Both the position numbers and the translations under genes were made by a program. Shown piece by piece: positions 32,064-35,817 of a DNA stretch of 35,817 nt (positions are counted from its first letter, which is position 1; every line of letters begins with the position of its first letter). Location of the stretch: assembly GCA_030431335.1 (NCBI GenBank), contig JAUIJH010000038.1:1-35817 (forward strand), written 5' to 3'. The notes under the pieces are model-generated. The model saw nothing but the letters and a program-made list of their open reading frames with translations, had not been told where the DNA came from and searched no databases. Origin of the DNA: Alphaproteobacteria bacterium (GTDB lineage: Bacteria; Pseudomonadota; Alphaproteobacteria; Rhizobiales; Amorphaceae).

Positions 32064-33071
32064 ATGAACCGCTTATCCATCGTCGCCGCCACCGCGCTCG
32101 CCGTGGCGTTCGCCGCCGGCACCGCCGACGCCGCGGCGTTGAAGTTCTCCACCGTCGGCAAGCCGAGCGACCCGGACGCCGTCGCCATGCGCGCTTGGGC
32201 CCAGTACATCGAGGACAATTCCGACCTCGAGGTGGACGTGTTCGATTCGGCCGCGCTGGTCGAGCAGGGCAAGCAGGGCCAGGCGCTGGCCCGCGGCACC
32301 ATCGACGGCGCCTACATGGCCCCCGCCTGGATCGCCGAGCAGCTGCCGGCCTGGGGCATCCTGGCGACGCCTTACCTCCTCACCGGCCCGGACCACATCT
32401 GCGCCTTCCGCATGAGCGACATGTGGGACGAGATGGTGTCCGACGTCGAGGACGGCATGGACCTCGTGCTGCTCGACGCCGCCTACCAGGGCACGCGCAC
32501 CCTCAACCTGCGCTCCAAGAAGGACGTGCAGACGCCCGAGGACATGAAGGGCATGTCGATCCGCGTCGTGCCGTCGCCGCTCAACATCCTGATGGGCGAG
32601 GGGCTCGGCGGCAATCCCACCCCGGTGCCGTTCTCCGAGCTCTACCTCGCGCTGCAGACCGGCACGGTCGACGCGCAGGAAAACCCGCTGACGCTGATCT
32701 ATTCCAACAAATTCTACGAAGTCACCGACCAGATCGTGAACACCAAGCACAAGGTGCTGATGCAGTTCCCGGCCTTCTCCAAGCGCAACTGGGAGAAGCT
32801 GTCGGAGGCGGACCAAAAGGTGGTGCTGGAAGGCGCCCACGAGGCGATGACCGCCTACACCAAGAACGTCATGGAGCAGGAAGCCTCGCTCCAGGCAGAG
32901 ATGGAAAAAGCCGGCATGACCTTCACCGACCCGGATCGCGAGGCCTTCCGTAGCGCGATGCTGGACAAGTTCCAGTCGAGCGATCTGGCGGCCGACTGGA
33001 AGGACGGCATGTTCGACAAGATCGGCGGGCTCGAGATCCCGGCCGAGTGCGCCGAGCTGTCCACCAACTGA
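32064..33071 (+). CDS. TRAP transporter substrate-binding protein, DctP family
   Basis: A 335-residue periplasmic protein that captures an acidic solute for the TRAP permease. ATG 32064 has GGGAGGAG upstream and is followed by a clear signal peptide (MNRLSIVAATALAVAFAAG, cleavage near ADA before ALKFST). The conserved solute-binding arginine is likely Arg167 in GMSIRVVPSP; LALQTGTVDAQENP is the other family mark. TRAP binding proteins carry sialic acid, C4-dicarboxylates, sugar acids and other organic acids; the ligand is not determined. Gene order P-Q-M is standard, and the divergent NanA-like operon suggests a 2-oxo-3-deoxy or sialic-type acid. Confidence 0.92.
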   Translation: MNRLSIVAATALAVAFAAGTADAAALKFSTVGKPSDPDAVAMRAWAQYIEDNSDLEVDVFDSAALVEQGKQGQALARGTIDGAYMAPAWIAEQLPAWGILATPYLLTGPDHICAFRMSDMWDEMVSDVEDGMDLVLLDAAYQGTRTLNLRSKKDVQTPEDMKGMSIRVVPSPLNILMGEGLGGNPTPVPFSELYLALQTGTVDAQENPLTLIYSNKFYEVTDQIVNTKHKVLMQFPAFSKRNWEKLSEADQKVVLEGAHEAMTAYTKNVMEQEASLQAEMEKAGMTFTDPDREAFRSAMLDKFQSSDLAADWKDGMFDKIGGLEIPAECAELSTN

Positions 33072-33077
33072 CAGCGC

Positions 33078-33132
33078 GCGAGGCGCCGGCGTGATGATTG
33101 ATCGGAACGGCGCCTCGCTCCCGCTTCGCGGG
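33078..33132 (+). other. Double hairpin between the dctP and dctQ genes
   Basis: A perfect 10-base stem, GCGAGGCGCC (33078-33087) with GGCGCCTCGC (33109-33118), is followed by a second stem, CCCGC (33120-33124) with GCGGG (33128-33132). It fills most of the 84-base gap. Such structures between a binding-protein gene and permease genes can protect the upstream mRNA or dampen read-through, giving more binding protein than permease; that role is inferred. Confidence 0.55.
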
Positions 33133-33155
33133 CGTCCGGTGGGGGAACGGCACCA

Positions 33156-33722
33156 ATGAGCGACACCCCTCCCACCGGGCCCCGGTCGGCCCCGCTCACG
33201 CGCCGGCGGCTCCTGGCGCTGCCGCGCAAGTTGGCCGAGATCGTCTCGGTCTCGCTGTTCGCGGCGCTCTTCCTCACCTTCGTCGCGCAGGTGTTCTGGC
33301 GCTACGTCCTCAACCAGCCGCTGGTGTGGACGCTGGAGGTCGCCGGCATCCTGTTCGTCACGCTCAGCCTGTTCACCGCCGCCACGCAGATGCCCCTGCG
33401 CGAGCACGTCAGCCTCGACCTCGCGGTCGACCTCTTCCCGCCGCCGATCCGCCGCATCCTGCGCACCGTCTCGTTGTCCGCCTTCGCCATCGTCATGGTG
33501 CTGTCGCTGCCGGACACCGTGGCCGTGCTGGAATGGATGTTCCGCGAGCACTCCTATGCGCTCGATTTCAACCTCGGCTACCTCTTCGTCCTCCTCATCT
33601 TCTTCGTGATCGCCTACGTGCTGCGCGCGGTGATCACCGTGGTCCGCCTGTGGCGGGGCGACCCCGACGCCGACCCCGACCCCGACCTCGGCGCCAACCC
33701 CGCGCCCCACGGCGAGATCTGA
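33156..33722 (+). CDS. TRAP transporter small permease, DctQ family
   Basis: A 188-residue membrane protein with four predicted helices, at about 29-52, 58-75, 101-122 and 135-160. The WRYVLNQPLVWTLEVAGILFV segment (around residues 48-68, split by a helix break) and MPLREHVSLDL are typical of the family. It partners the large permease. The C terminus is an Asp/Pro-rich tail. It ends four bases before the dctM ATG, so the two permease genes are co-translated. Confidence 0.9.
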   Translation: MSDTPPTGPRSAPLTRRRLLALPRKLAEIVSVSLFAALFLTFVAQVFWRYVLNQPLVWTLEVAGILFVTLSLFTAATQMPLREHVSLDLAVDLFPPPIRRILRTVSLSAFAIVMVLSLPDTVAVLEWMFREHSYALDFNLGYLFVLLIFFVIAYVLRAVITVVRLWRGDPDADPDPDLGANPAPHGEI

Positions 33723-33726
33723 GCCG

Positions 33727-35013
33727 ATGTCCGACGCCCTAACCTGGACCGCCGTCTATTTCGGCCTGCAGATCCTCCTCGGCCTGCCCATCGGCTTCGT
33801 GCTGATCTCCACGGTCGTGGTCTATTCGCTGGCCGCCGGCCTCGACATGAGCCTGATGGCCGAGCGCGTGATCTTCGCCTCGGTGGAGAACATCATCGTC
33901 ATCGCGATCCCGCTGTTCATCTTCACCGCCAAGGTGATGGACCATGGCGGCATCTCCGACCGGCTCCTGCGGTTCTGCCTCGCCCTGGTCGGCCACCGGC
34001 CGGGCGGCCTGGCGCAGGTCAACATCGTCTCCTCCATCATCTTCTCCGGCATGAGCGGCGACGCGACGTCCGACGCCTCGGGCATCGGCCAGGTGCTGAT
34101 CCGCATGATGCGCCAGAAGAACCGCTATCCCCCCGCCTACGCCGCGGCGGTGACGGTGGCGTCCTCCTCCATCGGCCCCATCATCCCGCCCTCGATCCCG
34201 ATGCTGGTCTACGCGTTCTTCTCCGGCGCATCGGTGGGGGCGCTGTTCCTCGCCGGCATCGTGCCGGGGCTGATGATGGGCATCGCCATGATGGCGCTGG
34301 TCGCCTTCCAGGCCCGCCGCCGCGGCTTCCCCACCGAGGAGAAGATCGTCGGCCGCGCGCTCGTGTCGGCGACCGTGCGGGCGACGGGGCCGCTCCTGAT
34401 GCCGGCGATCCTGCTCGGCGGCATCTATTCCGGCGTCTTCACGCCGACGGAGGCGGCGGCCGTCGCGGGCGCCTACGCCGTGCTCCTGTCGGTCTTCCTC
34501 TACCGCATGAGTTCATGGTCCGCGCTCTACGATGCGCTCCTGGAAAGCGCCAAGCAGTCCGGCATGGTGTTCCTGCTGATCGGCGGCGGCTTCGCGCTCA
34601 ACTACGTCTTCACGGTGGAGAAGGTGACGGAGGCGATCACCACCTTCATCCTCGCCATGGACCTCACCCAGCTCCAGCTCCTGATGGTGGTGCACGCCGC
34701 CTTCATCGTCATGGGCATGTTCCTGACCAAGGCGCCGATGATGTACGTGGTCATCCCGGCGCTGCTGCCGGGGCTCGCGGCGGCGGGCATCGACCTCGTC
34801 CATTTCGGCGTCATCATTGTCCTCAACATGATGGTCTCGATGATCACGCCGCCCATGGGGCTGATGGTGTTCATCGTCGGCGGCCTGTCGAAGATCCCCA
34901 TCGGGCCGATCTTCCGCGAGAGCGTCCCGTTCATCCTGGTGCTCTACGGAGTGATGTTCCTGATCACGATCTTCCCCGTCTTCGTGACGTTCCTGCCCTC
35001 GATCGCCCGCTGA
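33727..35013 (+). CDS. TRAP transporter large permease, DctM family
   Basis: A 428-residue polytopic membrane protein that forms the sodium- or proton-driven translocation path. Family marks include GLPIGFVLIST at the N terminus, AIPLFIFTAKVMDHGGISDRLL, FSGMSGDATSDASGIG, SSSIGPIIPPSIPM and NMMVSMITPPMGLMVF. It has the usual length and about 11-12 membrane segments. The sulfatase gene begins two bases after its stop, so uptake and desulfation genes are probably co-transcribed. Confidence 0.95.
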   Translation: MSDALTWTAVYFGLQILLGLPIGFVLISTVVVYSLAAGLDMSLMAERVIFASVENIIVIAIPLFIFTAKVMDHGGISDRLLRFCLALVGHRPGGLAQVNIVSSIIFSGMSGDATSDASGIGQVLIRMMRQKNRYPPAYAAAVTVASSSIGPIIPPSIPMLVYAFFSGASVGALFLAGIVPGLMMGIAMMALVAFQARRRGFPTEEKIVGRALVSATVRATGPLLMPAILLGGIYSGVFTPTEAAAVAGAYAVLLSVFLYRMSSWSALYDALLESAKQSGMVFLLIGGGFALNYVFTVEKVTEAITTFILAMDLTQLQLLMVVHAAFIVMGMFLTKAPMMYVVIPALLPGLAAAGIDLVHFGVIIVLNMMVSMITPPMGLMVFIVGGLSKIPIGPIFRESVPFILVLYGVMFLITIFPVFVTFLPSIAR

Positions 35014-35015
35014 CC

Positions 35016-35817
35016 GTGGCGCCGCGCAACGTCCTCCTCATCGGCGTCGACCAGATGCGCGCCGACGTCACCGGCCCGGGCAAGCGCCTGCCCGCCGACA
35101 CGCCCCACCTCGACGCGCTCCACCGCGAGAGCGCCGATTTCACGCGCGCCTATTCCACGTGCCCGCTGTGTACGCCCGCGCGCGCCTCGATGCTGACGGG
35201 CGACTACGCCTTCCGCCACGGCATGGGCACCAACTGCGACATGTACCATGCCCTGGCGCGCGAGCTCGCCGACCCCGGCCGCCTCCTGCACCTCAAGCTG
35301 CTGGACGCGGGGATGCGCTGCGGCTTCATCGGCAAGTGGCACGTCGGCACCGAGAAGGGGCCGTGCGCCTACGGTTTCGAGGGCATGGACCTTGCCGGCT
35401 ACGGCAACATCACCACCCATCCGGGCTTCCGCGACTATCTCGCCCGCGAAAACCTCCACTATACCGTCGAGCCGACGCTGTGCTTCAACGAGGGCGGCCA
35501 GACCATGGGGGCCGGGCGCTGGCGCGGGCCGGTCGCCTCCACCCCGGCCCACTTCCTGGTGGAGGAGACGGTGGCGCTGCTCGCCGATTTCGCCGAGGCG
35601 GGCGCGCCCTTCTTTGCCACCGTGCAGTTCTGGGACCCGCACGCCCCGCACCTGGTGCCGGACGCCTTCTATGGCCACACCGACCGTGCCGCCATCGCCC
35701 CATTCGCCAACTTCGCCGACGACCTCGCCGGCAAGCCCCGCCGGGTGAAGCGCGAGCGGGACGATTTCTACCGCCGCCACCCGCGCACCCCCGAGGAGGC
35801 GGTGGAATATATCGGCC
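35016..35817 (+). CDS. Sulfatase (formylglycine-dependent), 5' part
   Basis: The gene runs off the right edge after 267 residues. The start is GTG 35016, two bases after the dctM stop. It has the alkaline phosphatase-like sulfatase N terminus with metal-binding Asp12 (LLIGVDQMR), the formylglycine motif Cys52-Thr-Pro-Ala-Arg56 followed by ASMLTG, and GKWHVG (Lys107, His109), all needed for sulfate-ester hydrolysis. Cys at position 52 must be converted by a formylglycine-generating enzyme, not in the window. No signal peptide is seen, so it is probably cytosolic and acts after uptake by the TRAP system. The natural sulfate ester is unknown. Confidence 0.9.
   Translation, partial: MAPRNVLLIGVDQMRADVTGPGKRLPADTPHLDALHRESADFTRAYSTCPLCTPARASMLTGDYAFRHGMGTNCDMYHALARELADPGRLLHLKLLDAGMRCGFIGKWHVGTEKGPCAYGFEGMDLAGYGNITTHPGFRDYLARENLHYTVEPTLCFNEGGQTMGAGRWRGPVASTPAHFLVEETVALLADFAEAGAPFFATVQFWDPHAPHLVPDAFYGHTDRAAIAPFANFADDLAGKPRRVKRERDDFYRRHPRTPEEAVEYIG

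Noticed and set aside
1..35817. CRISPR array, tRNA, rRNA, transposase or phage gene
   Set aside because: I looked for regular spaced repeats, tRNA-like folds, terminal inverted repeats and integrase motifs and found none I can support.

Overview
The window is about 36 kb of very GC-rich bacterial chromosome, gene-dense, with short gaps and many start/stop overlaps. The gene order alr-radA-cvpA-purF-SDR and the abundance of TctA, Dpp-type ABC and TRAP uptake systems point to an alphaproteobacterium, probably of the order Hyphomicrobiales (inferred from gene order and protein style, not from a marker-gene comparison). I see no rRNA, tRNA, CRISPR array, phage gene or insertion sequence.

Layout. 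2-1141: 3' end of a TctA-type tricarboxylate transporter gene. 1166-1975: a lone sulfotransferase behind an AT-rich upstream region. 2232-7681 (minus): housekeeping block alr, radA, cvpA, purF and an SDR gene, the last four coupled by 1-4 base overlaps; purF appears to start at CTG. 7947-9497 (plus): a Gfo/Idh oxidoreductase and ndk. 9581-11080 (minus): a MocR-type regulator divergent from a large catabolic locus. 11197-26091 (plus): a dipeptide/oligopeptide-type ABC importer, a ThDP-dependent enzyme, a two-subunit N,N-dimethylformamidase-like hydrolase, an aldose-epimerase-like protein, an SMP-30 lactonase, an SDR, a deacetylase-type amidohydrolase, an HpcH/HpaI aldolase and a second Gfo/Idh oxidoreductase. 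26153-28209 (minus): a frameshifted GFA-family gene, an ArsR/SRPBCC pair with a strong palindromic promoter-operator, and a membrane-anchored GIY-YIG-like protein. 28467-29363 (plus): a PPK2 kinase. 29382-31938 (minus): two DapA/NanA-family aldolases around a FadR-type GntR regulator, divergent from a TRAP transporter (32064-35013) followed by a sulfatase that runs off the window end.

The most interesting part is the 11.2-26.1 kb locus. It combines an importer for amide or peptide-like solutes, an amide hydrolase of the DMFase family with a candidate small subunit, and enzymes typical of sugar-acid breakdown (mutarotase, dehydrogenases, lactonase, aldolase). This suggests an uncharacterised pathway for an amide-containing, sugar-like compound. 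The importer ATPase gene carries what looks like a deletion of about 22 bases just after its first Walker A motif, so import may be broken in this strain or the base calls may be wrong. The second accessory locus (29.4-35.8 kb) resembles a sialic-acid-type module (TRAP uptake, N-acetylneuraminate-lyase-like aldolase, FadR-family regulator) with a sulfatase added.
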